From NCBI RefSeq assembly GCF_039830145.1, contig NZ_CP156082.1, positions 1,258,001-1,322,000 on the forward strand: a DNA stretch of 64,000 nt, given 5' to 3'. Source of the stretch: Croceibacterium sp. TMG7-5b_MA50 (GTDB lineage: Bacteria > Pseudomonadota > Alphaproteobacteria > Sphingomonadales > Sphingomonadaceae). The notes under the pieces are model-generated. The model searched no databases, was not told the origin of the DNA, and was given only the letters and a program-made list of their open reading frames with translations. This document shows positions 26,924 through 35,863 of the stretch, piece after piece (position 1 is the first letter of the stretch; each line of letters opens with the position of its first letter). The translations under genes and the position numbers were made by a program.

Positions 26924-27898
26924 ATGAGCTCTATTCCGCAAGATCAGGCCCTCCTCACCGTGGCGGCCTTGTACCGCTTCACCCACTTCCCCGATTGCGG
27001 ACAGCTGCGCGCGCCGCTTGAGAACATCTGCCGCACTCATGGTGTGCGGGGCACGCTGCTGCTCGCACCCGAAGGGATCAACGGCACGATCGCCGGCCAC
27101 GACCACGCAATCACCGCCGTGCTGGACCACATTCGCCAATTGCCCGGTTGCGCGGATCTCGATGTGAAGCTGTCAACTGCCTCCACGATGCCCTTCCACC
27201 GGCTGAAGGTGCGCCTGAAGCGCGAAATCGTCACAATGGGGGAACCGGCGATCGACCCCAGGACAGGTGTCGGCACGTATGTCGAGGCGCAGGACTGGAA
27301 TGCGCTGATCACCGACCCGGCCACGATCGTGATCGACACGCGCAACGAGTACGAGGTGGCGATCGGCACGTTCGATGGTGCAATCAATCCAGCGACTGCA
27401 TCCTTTAGCGAATTTCCTGCGTGGTTCCGCAAAGTCCGCGAAGATCTGCTGAAAAGCGGACAGCAGACAAAGGTTGCGATGTACTGCACCGGCGGCATAC
27501 GCTGCGAGAAATCGACCGCCTTCCTGAAGCAGGAGGGAGTTGAAGAGGTCTATCACCTGAAGGGTGGGATTCTTAAATATCTGGAGACTGTTCCCGAGGA
27601 GGCGAGCTTGTGGCGGGGCGAATGCTTCGTGTTCGACCAGCGGGTGGCGATCGGCCATGGCCTGGCGCAAGGCACGTTCGAACTTTGCCACGCATGCCGC
27701 CGTCCGGTGGACGCGCAGGATCACGCATCCCCCCACTTTGAAGCAGGAGTGAGCTGTCCCGCCTGCTTCCCTGAACGAAGCGATGCGCAGCGCGCCTCTT
27801 ACCGGGAACGTCAACGGCAGGAGACGCTGGCTGCAGCGCATGGTCGTTCCCATGTCGGTGCTACCCGGATTGCGGGGCAAGACAGCCAGGATGGCTGA
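26924..27898 (+). CDS. trhO: tRNA uridine(34) hydroxylase, rhodanese family
   Basis: Makes 5-hydroxyuridine at tRNA position 34 with oxygen. 324 residues: N-terminal ferredoxin-like domain with LLLAPEGINGTIAG, rhodanese domain with the catalytic loop MYCTGGIRCEKS (Cys at about 188), HLKGGILKYLE, and a C-terminal Cys-rich region (CHACRRPVD... CPACF) typical of TrhO. ATG 26924 after GGCGGGG matches the family N-terminus; an in-frame upstream GTG/TTG-type start was dropped. Its last 8 bases overlap the next gene. Confidence 0.9.
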   Translation: MSSIPQDQALLTVAALYRFTHFPDCGQLRAPLENICRTHGVRGTLLLAPEGINGTIAGHDHAITAVLDHIRQLPGCADLDVKLSTASTMPFHRLKVRLKREIVTMGEPAIDPRTGVGTYVEAQDWNALITDPATIVIDTRNEYEVAIGTFDGAINPATASFSEFPAWFRKVREDLLKSGQQTKVAMYCTGGIRCEKSTAFLKQEGVEEVYHLKGGILKYLETVPEEASLWRGECFVFDQRVAIGHGLAQGTFELCHACRRPVDAQDHASPHFEAGVSCPACFPERSDAQRASYRERQRQETLAAAHGRSHVGATRIAGQDSQDG

Positions 27899-28499
27899 TC
27901 TCATCCTCTACAGCTTCCGCCGGTGCCCTTATGCGATGCGGGCAAGAATGGCGCTTGCGGTGAGCGGTACGCGCTACGAGTTGCGCGAGGTCAGGCTGCA
28001 GATGAAGCCGGACGCCATGTTGCTGGCCTCGCCAAAGGGCACCGTGCCGGTGCTCGTCCTGCCGGACGGCAGTGTCCTCGACGAGAGCCTCGACATCATG
28101 CGCTGGGCCTTGACGCGATGCGATCCCGAGGGTTGGCTGTCACGAGACGATGCCGCCCTGATCGCCAAGAACGACCAAGCCTTCAAACGGCATCTGGACC
28201 GCTACAAATATCCGGAACGGCACGACAGCAACCCACTCGAGCATCGCCGGAGCGGGTTGACGTTCCTGCGCGAGCTCGACGTCCGTCTTTCCGCGCAGAG
28301 CCAACTTTGCGGCCCTGCGCGGGGACTCACCGACGCCGCGATACTACCGTTTGTGCGGCAATTCGCTGCGGTCGACCGCGAATGGTTTGCCGCCCAGCCG
28401 CTAGCCCACCTTCAGGCCTGGTTGAAGGAGCATCTGGAGTCCGACCTCTTCAACACGGTGATGATGCGGACAGCCCCGTGGTCACCGGACGATGCGTAA
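27891..28499 (+). CDS. Glutathione S-transferase-like protein (omega/glutaredoxin-type N-terminus)
   Basis: 202 residues: thioredoxin-fold GST domain with a Cys active site in RRCPYAMRARMALAVSG and the cis-Pro segment KGTVPVLVLPDGSVLDESLDIMRW, followed by an all-helical C-terminal domain. A catalytic CPYA rather than Ser/Tyr suggests thiol transfer or dehydroascorbate-type chemistry. ATG 27891 overlaps the trhO stop by 8 bases (ATGGCTGA), so it is translationally coupled to trhO. Convergent with mesD. Confidence 0.82.
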   Translation: MADLILYSFRRCPYAMRARMALAVSGTRYELREVRLQMKPDAMLLASPKGTVPVLVLPDGSVLDESLDIMRWALTRCDPEGWLSRDDAALIAKNDQAFKRHLDRYKYPERHDSNPLEHRRSGLTFLRELDVRLSAQSQLCGPARGLTDAAILPFVRQFAAVDREWFAAQPLAHLQAWLKEHLESDLFNTVMMRTAPWSPDDA

Positions 28500-28540
28500 C
28501 ATCGTCAGAACCGTAGGAGCGTGAAGATGTCGGTTACCGC

Positions 28541-29569
28541 CTAGCCTGCCAGTTCCTTGCGGATGAGCTGCGCGCCGGCCGCCAATGCCTTCAACTTGCC
28601 CCACGCGACGTCGCGCGACAGCGGCGCCATCCCGCAATTGGTGGCCGGATAGAGCTTATCGGCGTCGACGAAGCGCAGTGCATTGCGCAGCGTGTCGGCG
28701 ACCTGCCCAGGCGTCTCGATCGTGTTCGTCGCAACGTCGATCGCGCCGACCATCACCTTCTTGCCACGGATCAGTTCGATCAGCTCCAACGGCACGCGCG
28801 AGTTCTGGCATTCGAGCGAGATGATATCGATCTTCGACTTCTGCAGATTGGGGAACGTCTGCTCATATTGCCGCCATTCGGAGCCGAGCGTCTTCTTCCA
28901 GTCGGTGTTGGCCTTGATGCCGTAGCCATAGCAGATGTGGACGGCGACCTCCGCCTTCAGCCCCTCGGCCGCGCGCTCCAGCGTGGCGATGCCCCAGTCG
29001 TTCGCTTCGTCAAAGAAGACATTGAACGCGGGTTCGTCGAACTGGATGATGTCGACCCCGGCGGCTTCCAGCTCGCGCGCTTCCTCGTTGAGGATGCCGG
29101 CAAACTCCCACGCCAGCTTCTCGCGGCTCCGATAATGCGCGTCGTACAGGGTGTCGATCATGGTCATGGGCCCGGGCAGCGTCCATTTGATCGGCTGGTC
29201 AGTCTGCGCACGCAGGAACCGGGCGTCATCGACGAACACCGACGTTGGCCGTGAGACGGCGCCAACGACCGTCGGCACGCTGGCGTCGTAGCGGTCGCGG
29301 ATGCGCACCGTCTCGCGCTTCTGGAAGTCGACACCGTCCAGATGTTCGATGAAGGTCGTGACGAAGTGCTGGCGGGTCTGCTCGCCATCGCCAAGAATGT
29401 CGATGCCTGCCTGCCGCTGATCGTCGACCGCCAGTCGCAACGCATCCTGCTTGCCCGCGATCAGATCGTGGCCCGCCAGCTTCCAGGGCGACCACAGGCT
29501 TTCGGGCTGGGCGAGCCAGGATGGCTTGGGTAGGCTGCCCGCGGTCGTCGTCGGCAACAATGTCGTCAT
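28541..29569 (-). CDS. mesD: Folate-independent methionine synthase MesD (core MetE-like)
   Basis: A 342-residue protein equal to the C-terminal catalytic half of MetE, lacking the N-terminal folate-binding half. Zinc/homocysteine ligands are visible: H211 and C213 (VHICYGYG), E253 (SLECQNS) and C312 (ATNCGMAP). FDEPAFN with Asp at 178 is also conserved. Core-MetE proteins next to DUF1852 are the MesD family described as oxygen-dependent, folate-independent methionine synthases that need MesX; the methyl donor is unknown. It follows mesX by 27 bases. Confidence 0.88.
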   Translation of the reverse strand: MTTLLPTTTAGSLPKPSWLAQPESLWSPWKLAGHDLIAGKQDALRLAVDDQRQAGIDILGDGEQTRQHFVTTFIEHLDGVDFQKRETVRIRDRYDASVPTVVGAVSRPTSVFVDDARFLRAQTDQPIKWTLPGPMTMIDTLYDAHYRSREKLAWEFAGILNEEARELEAAGVDIIQFDEPAFNVFFDEANDWGIATLERAAEGLKAEVAVHICYGYGIKANTDWKKTLGSEWRQYEQTFPNLQKSKIDIISLECQNSRVPLELIELIRGKKVMVGAIDVATNTIETPGQVADTLRNALRFVDADKLYPATNCGMAPLSRDVAWGKLKALAAGAQLIRKELAG

Positions 29570-29596
29570 GATGCAAATACCTTCGTGTCGTGGCGT

Positions 29597-30580
29597 TCAG
29601 AGGCCGCAGGTCGCGGACCAGCGCTGGAGCGTGGGCCAATGCGGCTTGATGAAATGCTCTTCGGCGAACTTGCCCTGCTCTACGGCAAGGCGGCTGCGCT
29701 CCTCGCGATCGTAGACGATGCGGGTCAGCGAATAGTCCTGATACCTCAGGCTCGGCTGGTAATGTTCAGCCGCGACGGAGTTCGCGTTGTAGATCTCAGG
29801 ACGGTAGATCTTCTGGAACGTCTCCATCGTCGCGATCGTGCTGGCGAGTTCAAGATTGGTATAGTCGCTGACCAGATCGCCGACATGGTAGAAGGCGAAC
29901 GGCGCGACACTGTGCGGAGGCATGAAGTAGCGCACCTTCATGCCCATCTTCGCGAAATACTGATCGGTGGGCGAGCACTTGTTGTTGCGATACTCGACGC
30001 CGAGGATTGGATGGACGTTGGTCGTCCGGTGATAGACCTCCTTGCTCGATACGCTCAGGCAGATGACCGGGGGCTTGGGGAAATTGTCGCGGTAGGCGCT
30101 CGACGCGAGGAAATGCTTGAACAAGTTGCCGTGCAGATCGCCGAAGCCCTCCGGCGCGCCGCCGCCCCCGGCCTTCAGGTGATCGGGCAGGACGACGCTG
30201 AAGTCGTAATCGCGGACATAGGACGAGAAATTGTTACCGATCATGCCGTCGCTGCGCTCGCCACTGATCCGGTCGGTCACGGTCGTGTGCAGGATCTCAA
30301 TCAGCGGAAACGCCTGGTCGTCGGCGCCGCATCCGATCGTGAGCGCGGCCGAGACGATCTTCAGCTCCAGCGTGTAACGATCGCCCTTGGGATTGTCCCA
30401 GTGCATCAGCGCGTTGAAGCGGTGATCGATCATCACCAGCGTGTTGCGCAAATTCGCCTGGCGGCTGGTCCCGCGCGCGAGATTGGCGAAATTGGTGGTG
30501 ATGCGCGTGTTGTCGGCCGGACGATAATCCTCGTCGAAGGGGATACTGCTGATCGAGAATGTGAACCCGCTATTCGTCAT
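29597..30580 (-). CDS. mesX: MesX (DUF1852), partner of MesD
   Basis: A 327-residue protein matching DUF1852, recognised by its start (GFTFSISSIPFDEDYRPADNTRITTNFANLARG), HRFNALMHWDNP, the His-rich middle (FGDLHGNLFKHFL, SKEVYHRTTNVHPILGVEY) and IVYDREERSRLAVEQGKFAEEHFIKPHWPTL. No signal peptide or membrane segment. MesX is required for MesD activity; whether it is an oxygenase that supplies the methyl group is not established. First gene after the cobalamin riboswitch, so it is expected to be made only when B12 is scarce. Confidence 0.88.
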   Translation of the reverse strand: MTNSGFTFSISSIPFDEDYRPADNTRITTNFANLARGTSRQANLRNTLVMIDHRFNALMHWDNPKGDRYTLELKIVSAALTIGCGADDQAFPLIEILHTTVTDRISGERSDGMIGNNFSSYVRDYDFSVVLPDHLKAGGGGAPEGFGDLHGNLFKHFLASSAYRDNFPKPPVICLSVSSKEVYHRTTNVHPILGVEYRNNKCSPTDQYFAKMGMKVRYFMPPHSVAPFAFYHVGDLVSDYTNLELASTIATMETFQKIYRPEIYNANSVAAEHYQPSLRYQDYSLTRIVYDREERSRLAVEQGKFAEEHFIKPHWPTLQRWSATCGL

Positions 30581-30716
30581 GACTCACCCAGGCTTTGCGG
30601 GCGGGAAATCAGGCGAAAGCGCGCAAGGCGTGAACAGGCCCGGACGGCGGCAAGCCACGGACCGTCGCATCAAGCGCGATCCACCGGAGGAACCCCCGTC
30701 CGAGGAACGTTATGGC

Positions 30717-30915
30717 GTCGATCGGCAGGTCTCCTGGCTTGCGGGTCAACGCAGCGGCTCCGGCCTTCCCAGGATCCTTGCGGGAGCCCAGTGGCACGTC
30801 ATGGAGCCGCCACTCACCGCTTACAGTTGCGGGGGCAGCGCCGGACTCTGCCCGTGAAGGACACCACCGGCTTCCCGTCTTAGCCCCATCACCATGCCTG
30901 GAATGGGGAACCTCG
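30717..30915 (-). ncRNA. Cobalamin (B12) riboswitch controlling mesX-mesD
   Basis: Read on the minus strand, the conserved parts appear in order: GGTTCCCC (30914-30907), GGGAAGCCGGTG, CCCCCGCAACTGTAAGCGG, GCCACTGG, CCTGGGAAGGC and the B12 box AGCCAGGAGACCTGCC (30739-30724). It lies about 140 bases before the mesX start. A TTGACA at 30952-30947 followed 17 bases later by TTGAGC could be its promoter; the -10 is poor. Expected action: B12 binding shuts off mesXD so that a B12-dependent synthase (not in the window) is used. I see no clear T-run terminator, so control may be translational. Confidence 0.93.
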
Positions 30916-30960
30916 ACAGGGCTGCTCAACACCATCGGGCAAGCGGTGTCAATAATAATA

Positions 30961-31233
30961 TAAGGAAGTCTTTATACATTGATGCACGGCTGGTGGGGCG
31001 GGTCTACACCGGGCGACGGAGGTGCTGAATGCCGGGTCCTGATGCCCCGGATGTTAATGCCATCGGCGACGGATTGTGACCTTGAGATCGCGTCGAGGTT
31101 GGGTGGGCGGGCAACACGGACATGCTGGCGGTTCAGCGATTACGGCGGCAGCATGACGTTCGCATTGGCCATACCAACACTGCACCTGATCAGCCTGCGT
31201 CACCATCCTGCTTCCAGATCATGAGCCTGTGAC
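30961..31233. other. Intergenic stretch between riboswitch and sulfatase end
   Basis: AT-richer at the left edge, then ordinary GC-rich sequence. Short open frames here have no recognisable protein features. It should contain the 3' end of the sulfatase operon and possibly the mesX promoter. I see no repeat or RNA gene. Confidence 0.4.
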
Positions 31234-33111
31234 TTACGCTCCGCCGGGGCCACGCAGGAAGACCATCGACGGAGTATAGGTTCCGTTCAGCACCGCCACC
31301 TGATAGGACGCGGCGCGGGCGAGATACGGGTTCTCGTCCTGCGCTGCCGCTTCCAGCGCCGGCAATGCCGGACGGGCAGCTTCGCCAAGGGCGTCCAGCG
31401 CGTTCAGCGCCATCAGCCGGGGCGGCATGGGCAAGGCCGGGTCGGCGGCGAGTTGCGGCAAACCGGCATCTATCGCGCCTGACACGCTCAGCGCCTCAGC
31501 CGCGGCAACCCTGACGGCGTGGGATGGATCACCTTCCGCCAATCGGATCAAATCGGCGTGCGATGCTTCTGGGTGCGCCTTCAGGATCGCCATCCCGGTC
31601 GCCGCCCAATATCGCATGATCGGGTTCGCATGGCGCAGGTTGGCGACAAACAGATCCATGCTGGCCTGATCGCCACGCGCCGCCGCGGCGGCGAGGACCA
31701 TGATGTCCTTCAGTGGGTAAAGCTGCTCGTCGCGGCTCGGCCGAAGACCTTCGCCAATCTCGCCTTCGGGGATGAAGCCATTGTCGCGGATGGCCAGCAT
31801 GTGTTCGTCCAGCTGGCTGCGGAACTGCGCGATGCGCGCGGCATGCGCCTGATCGTCGATCAGGTTGGTCACCTGATCCACATCCGCCACCCGATCGTAC
31901 AACTCCTCGAACGGCTTGGTCTGGAAGAAGCGCGCCTGCACGTCATTCAGGCGCCCGGCGATGCGCTCCTCATCCCATGACTGGTAACTTTTCAGCATCC
32001 ATTCGAAGGCGCCATGCGTGCCCCAGATGCGGTTGGGCGAGTAGTTGCGGATATAGCGGTAACGCCCATCGGTCACGGTACGGGTGAAGTCATACCGTTC
32101 GTCCATCCTGTTGCGCATGCCGAAGGCCACGCCGGCCGGGGTTGCGACATGATGACCCAGGAAGGCATTGCCGCGCATCTGCTGCGGCCGTTCGATGCCG
32201 GCGATCGACAGCAGGGTGGGCGCCAGGTCGATGAAGCTGACAGGCGTGGTCACCTCCGTTCCCATCGGGACCGGCGACAGATGCTGCCATTTGGGCGGAA
32301 CATGGACGATCAGGGCGCATCGCAGCCCTTCGTCGTAGCAATATCGCTTGCTGCGCGGCAGCACGCCACCATTGTCCGAATAATAGAAGATGATCGTGTC
32401 GTCGGCGAGACCATCGGCCTCCAGTTCCGCCAGGCGCTGGCCGATCTCGGCATCCATGGCAGACACCAGGTTGTAATAACTGGCAAAGTCGCCGCGCACG
32501 GCTGGCGTATCGGGCAGATAGGCGGGCACGCGCACCTCATCCGGCGTGACCGCCCCCTGGGTGGGGCGGAACAGCCGCGATTCATGCGTCGTCATGGAGT
32601 TGAACACGGCCATGAACGGCTGCCCCGCGGGTCGATCCCGCCAATGCGCCGTCTTGCCGGACGCATCCCAGATGCGTTCAGGCGCGATGTCGCAATTGTA
32701 GTCCGTCTTTTCGTTATTGGTGCAATAATAGCCGGCGGATCGCAGATATTCGGGGTAGCTGCGCAGGTCCGACGACACCTCCGCCACCGCCCGCATATGA
32801 TGCGCCGGGCCGCAGCTTTCCGCATGCACGCCGGTCAGGATGCTGAACCGCGACGGCGCGCAAACCGGCGCATTGGCGTAGGCGTTGCGGTACAGGACGC
32901 CGCGCTGGGCCAGCGCGTCCAGCACCGGGGTGCGGGCGACAGGATCGCCATAGGCGCCGATGAAGGGATTGTTGTCCTCGCTCGTCAGCCACAGGATGTT
33001 CGGCAAGGCTCGGCCGGTTGTGGCCCCTTGCGCCAGCGCCTGGCCGCCCGCCGCCATTGCGGCCAGTGTGCTGCCGGCCAGCGATCCCAGGGCCTTGCGT
33101 CTATTGATCAT
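31234..33111 (-). CDS. Secreted sulfatase (S1 family) with C-terminal HEAT-like repeats
   Basis: Formylglycine-dependent sulfatase. ATG 33111 gives a signal with an Arg pair (MINRRKALGSLAGSTLAAMAAGGQALAQ), possibly Tat type. Sulfatase elements: metal-site start PNILWLTSEDNN, maturation motif CAPSR with Cys at 84, a KTDYNC segment, IIFYYSDNGG and a late LIDDQAH region. The last 150 or so residues are helical repeats (DPSHAVRVAAAEALSVSGAIDAGLPQLA...), HEAT/PBS-lyase-like, an uncommon add-on that may bind partner or substrate. Needs a formylglycine-generating enzyme or anSME, not seen here. Last gene of the ten-gene operon. Confidence 0.9.
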   Translation of the reverse strand: MINRRKALGSLAGSTLAAMAAGGQALAQGATTGRALPNILWLTSEDNNPFIGAYGDPVARTPVLDALAQRGVLYRNAYANAPVCAPSRFSILTGVHAESCGPAHHMRAVAEVSSDLRSYPEYLRSAGYYCTNNEKTDYNCDIAPERIWDASGKTAHWRDRPAGQPFMAVFNSMTTHESRLFRPTQGAVTPDEVRVPAYLPDTPAVRGDFASYYNLVSAMDAEIGQRLAELEADGLADDTIIFYYSDNGGVLPRSKRYCYDEGLRCALIVHVPPKWQHLSPVPMGTEVTTPVSFIDLAPTLLSIAGIERPQQMRGNAFLGHHVATPAGVAFGMRNRMDERYDFTRTVTDGRYRYIRNYSPNRIWGTHGAFEWMLKSYQSWDEERIAGRLNDVQARFFQTKPFEELYDRVADVDQVTNLIDDQAHAARIAQFRSQLDEHMLAIRDNGFIPEGEIGEGLRPSRDEQLYPLKDIMVLAAAAARGDQASMDLFVANLRHANPIMRYWAATGMAILKAHPEASHADLIRLAEGDPSHAVRVAAAEALSVSGAIDAGLPQLAADPALPMPPRLMALNALDALGEAARPALPALEAAAQDENPYLARAASYQVAVLNGTYTPSMVFLRGPGGA

Positions 33112-33172
33112 CGCTCTGTCCTCAAACTCATCTCTGTCACGGCACACCCGCGCCGACCATCCTGGCCACGCG

Positions 33173-35839
33173 TCAGAGCGGCCGGACGGCAATTGCCGAC
33201 ACCACCGCCTCGCCACCGCGCGGTTCGAATGCCAGGTCCAGCGTCCCGCCCCGGCTCTCGACTTCGAAGCTGCGTTCGACCGCCTTGCGCGGCGCGCCGG
33301 CCTCCTGCTGGGGGGCGAACGCGTCGATCACGACGGTGCCATTGGCCTTTACGGCGAAGCTGCGCCCGGTACCGCCTGCGGGATCGGGTTCGAACGTGGC
33401 TACTGTCACTGCCCAGCGCCCGTCAGGCAAAGGAATGCGGTAGCTGAAGCTGCCTTCGCGATAGCTCTGGAACAAGGCGGGGTTCTCGGTTCCGTCCACC
33501 GCAGGCGGAGGTGCGGCGGGCCTGCCGCCGCTCAACATCCTGCCGGTGCCGCCCGTGAAGAACGTGTCGGAGCCGTAGCGATCATCGCCAAAGGTCCGGC
33601 CCACCAGCGCCCCGGCATCGATGAACACGCCGCGCGCCGGATCGGGCGCGTTCCATTCAATACGGTCGGTAACCTGCTCGCCGGCAATGGTTGCGCTCGC
33701 CACCAGCACGTTCGCACCCGCCGCCAGTTGCACACCGCGCCACACGCAGATCCGGTCGGGGCAGGCCGCCTCGTCGATCGGCTTGCCGTTCAGCGAAAGT
33801 GCCACCCGATCCGCGTTAGAATAGGCGCGCACATCCACATTGGCGTAGGCACGGTCGGTATAGCGCCGGCCGGTCAGATGCAGCGTCGGTGTGTCGGCCC
33901 AGTTCGCCTTGAAGAGGTAGAACGCGTCCTTGCGCGTTTCCCGGTCATAGCTGACCAACCCCTTGGTGTTGATGTCGGTCGCGTCGCCTTCGTTGCGGGA
34001 AGTGGTGGCGAAATCGAACATGTTCCACACCCAGCTGCCCGACAGGTATGGCCGTTCGCTGATCGCCTTCCAGTTCCCTTCCAGCACCCAGCTCTGATAT
34101 TCCTCCGGCTGGGGACGGCCATAGGCGTTGACCGGCCCACCCAGCGGATTGTCCGTATGCTGCGTCAGCGCGCCCCCCGCGCCATATTCGCTCAGCATGA
34201 TCGGCTTGCCGGGATACTTGGCGCGGATATTGTCCAGCGCGGGGCCGAGCATCTCGGGTCGGCCGTAATACCAGCCGAAATAGCGGTTGAGGCCGACGAT
34301 CTGCGGCAGATCGCTCAGCTTCTGCGCACCCTCCAGCGACAGCGGCGATGGGGTGTCTTCGCAGCAATCCGCGTAGACAGTCGGGCGTGATGGATCCTCC
34401 TGCCGGGCCAGCGCCTCGACATTGGCCAGCATGTCGCGCGATTGCGCCGGCGGCCCCTTCGCTCCCTTCGTCAGCGCCGCGATCGCGGCACCGATATCCA
34501 CCTCGTTGCCCACCGACCAGGTGACGATGGAAGGGTGGTTATAGTTCTGGCGGATCAGCTCCACCAACTGCATGCGAGCGTTGGCGATCAGTTCCGGACT
34601 GGCGGGTCCACCATTGAGCGATGATTGGTGGACGAAAGGCAGTTCCGCCCACACTGCCATGCCGGTGCGATCGGCGGCATCGGCCCATTCCTGCGCATGC
34701 TGGTAATGCGCGTGGCGGACGGTGTTCGCGCCGATCTCCTCGATCATGGCGATGTCGCGGGCGTGGTCCTCGGCCGTCAGAGCCCAACCCTTGCCTTGCA
34801 TGTCCTGATGGCGCGAGACGCCGCGCAGCGGAGTGGCGGTGCCATTCAGGATGAAGCCGCGATCGGCGTCGAAGGCGAAGCTGCGGATGCCGAGCGGCTG
34901 GACCTGGCGGTCAATCACACGATCCCCGTCGCGCAACTCGCTGACTACCGAATACAGGTATGGATCTGCCCGCCCCTGCCACAGCCGGGGCGACGGGACC
35001 TGCAAGGAACGGTCCTCACCCTGCGACTGGCCGGGCCCGAGCCGGAGGGCGGTACTGTCGGTCGCGACGCCCTTCCCCTCTGCATCAATAATCGAAGTCA
35101 TTAGCGTCAGCGCGCGGCGGCGCGTGCCGCTGTTACGCAGCAACGTTCGCACGGAGATGGTGGCGCGATCCCCTTCGATCCCCGTGGTGTTGACGTAGAC
35201 ACCCGGACCGCCATGGTCAGACAGGTCGATATGGGCATCGCCGACCGACACCAGCCGCACGCCGCGATATATGCCGCCCTGCATGAAGAAGTCGCCGCCC
35301 AGCGGGATCACATGTTCGGTCCGGTTGCCCGGAGCGGGTGCGCTGTTGTCGGCACGCACAACGATCAGGTTCTCGCCTGACCGGAGCAGGGGCGTGACGT
35401 CGATGCGGAAGCGCGAGAACGCACCGGCATGGCTGCCGGCATGGCGGCCGTTGACCCAAACATCGGCCACGCTGGAGACCGCGTCGAACTCCAGGAAGTG
35501 GCGGGCCGCGCGGCCGCCCGCCGGCAGGGTGAAGCTACGGCGGTACCAGCCGGGCCCCTGACGCATGTCGCTGTCGGCGGCGCGGGTGGTGGCGTAGGTG
35601 CCGATGCTGTTCCAAGTATGCGGCACATCCACGGTCTGCCACGCTGCATCATCGAATGTCGCTGCGACCGGCGCATCAGTGGTATCGCCGAAGGCGAAGC
35701 GCCAGCCGGTGGACAGGTCCGTCGTCGCCCGCGGCGAGGCGGATTGCTGCGCGCTGGTGGCCTGGGCCGCCACCGGCGGTACGATGCAGGCGGTGGCGGT
35801 CAGCAGGCCGGCGGCGAGGGCCGATCGAAGATTGAACAT
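33173..35839 (-). CDS. Secreted GH2 glycosidase (beta-galactosidase/beta-glucuronidase type)
   Basis: 888 residues with a signal peptide (ends near PVAAQ). Domain order is the GH2 one: jelly-roll sugar-binding domain (GPGWYRRSFTLP, FDAVSSVADVWVNGRHAGSHAGAFSRF), Ig-like domain, TIM barrel (LNGTATPLRGVSRHQDMQGKG, ANTVRHAHYQH), acid/base Glu446 in WSVGNEVD and nucleophile Glu551 in PIMLSEYGAGG, then beta-rich C-terminal domains. Galactosidase and glucuronidase cannot be told apart by eye. GGAGAGG precedes the ATG. 24 bases after the FAH gene, 61 before the sulfatase. Confidence 0.9.
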   Translation of the reverse strand: MFNLRSALAAGLLTATACIVPPVAAQATSAQQSASPRATTDLSTGWRFAFGDTTDAPVAATFDDAAWQTVDVPHTWNSIGTYATTRAADSDMRQGPGWYRRSFTLPAGGRAARHFLEFDAVSSVADVWVNGRHAGSHAGAFSRFRIDVTPLLRSGENLIVVRADNSAPAPGNRTEHVIPLGGDFFMQGGIYRGVRLVSVGDAHIDLSDHGGPGVYVNTTGIEGDRATISVRTLLRNSGTRRRALTLMTSIIDAEGKGVATDSTALRLGPGQSQGEDRSLQVPSPRLWQGRADPYLYSVVSELRDGDRVIDRQVQPLGIRSFAFDADRGFILNGTATPLRGVSRHQDMQGKGWALTAEDHARDIAMIEEIGANTVRHAHYQHAQEWADAADRTGMAVWAELPFVHQSSLNGGPASPELIANARMQLVELIRQNYNHPSIVTWSVGNEVDIGAAIAALTKGAKGPPAQSRDMLANVEALARQEDPSRPTVYADCCEDTPSPLSLEGAQKLSDLPQIVGLNRYFGWYYGRPEMLGPALDNIRAKYPGKPIMLSEYGAGGALTQHTDNPLGGPVNAYGRPQPEEYQSWVLEGNWKAISERPYLSGSWVWNMFDFATTSRNEGDATDINTKGLVSYDRETRKDAFYLFKANWADTPTLHLTGRRYTDRAYANVDVRAYSNADRVALSLNGKPIDEAACPDRICVWRGVQLAAGANVLVASATIAGEQVTDRIEWNAPDPARGVFIDAGALVGRTFGDDRYGSDTFFTGGTGRMLSGGRPAAPPPAVDGTENPALFQSYREGSFSYRIPLPDGRWAVTVATFEPDPAGGTGRSFAVKANGTVVIDAFAPQQEAGAPRKAVERSFEVESRGGTLDLAFEPRGGEAVVSAIAVRPL

Positions 35840-35863
35840 GATCCTCTCCTGATTCTATTCGTA

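Noticed and set aside
30979-31224. 81-codon frame between mesX riboswitch and sulfatase
   Set aside because: No ribosome site, no domain, composition unlike the neighbouring genes.
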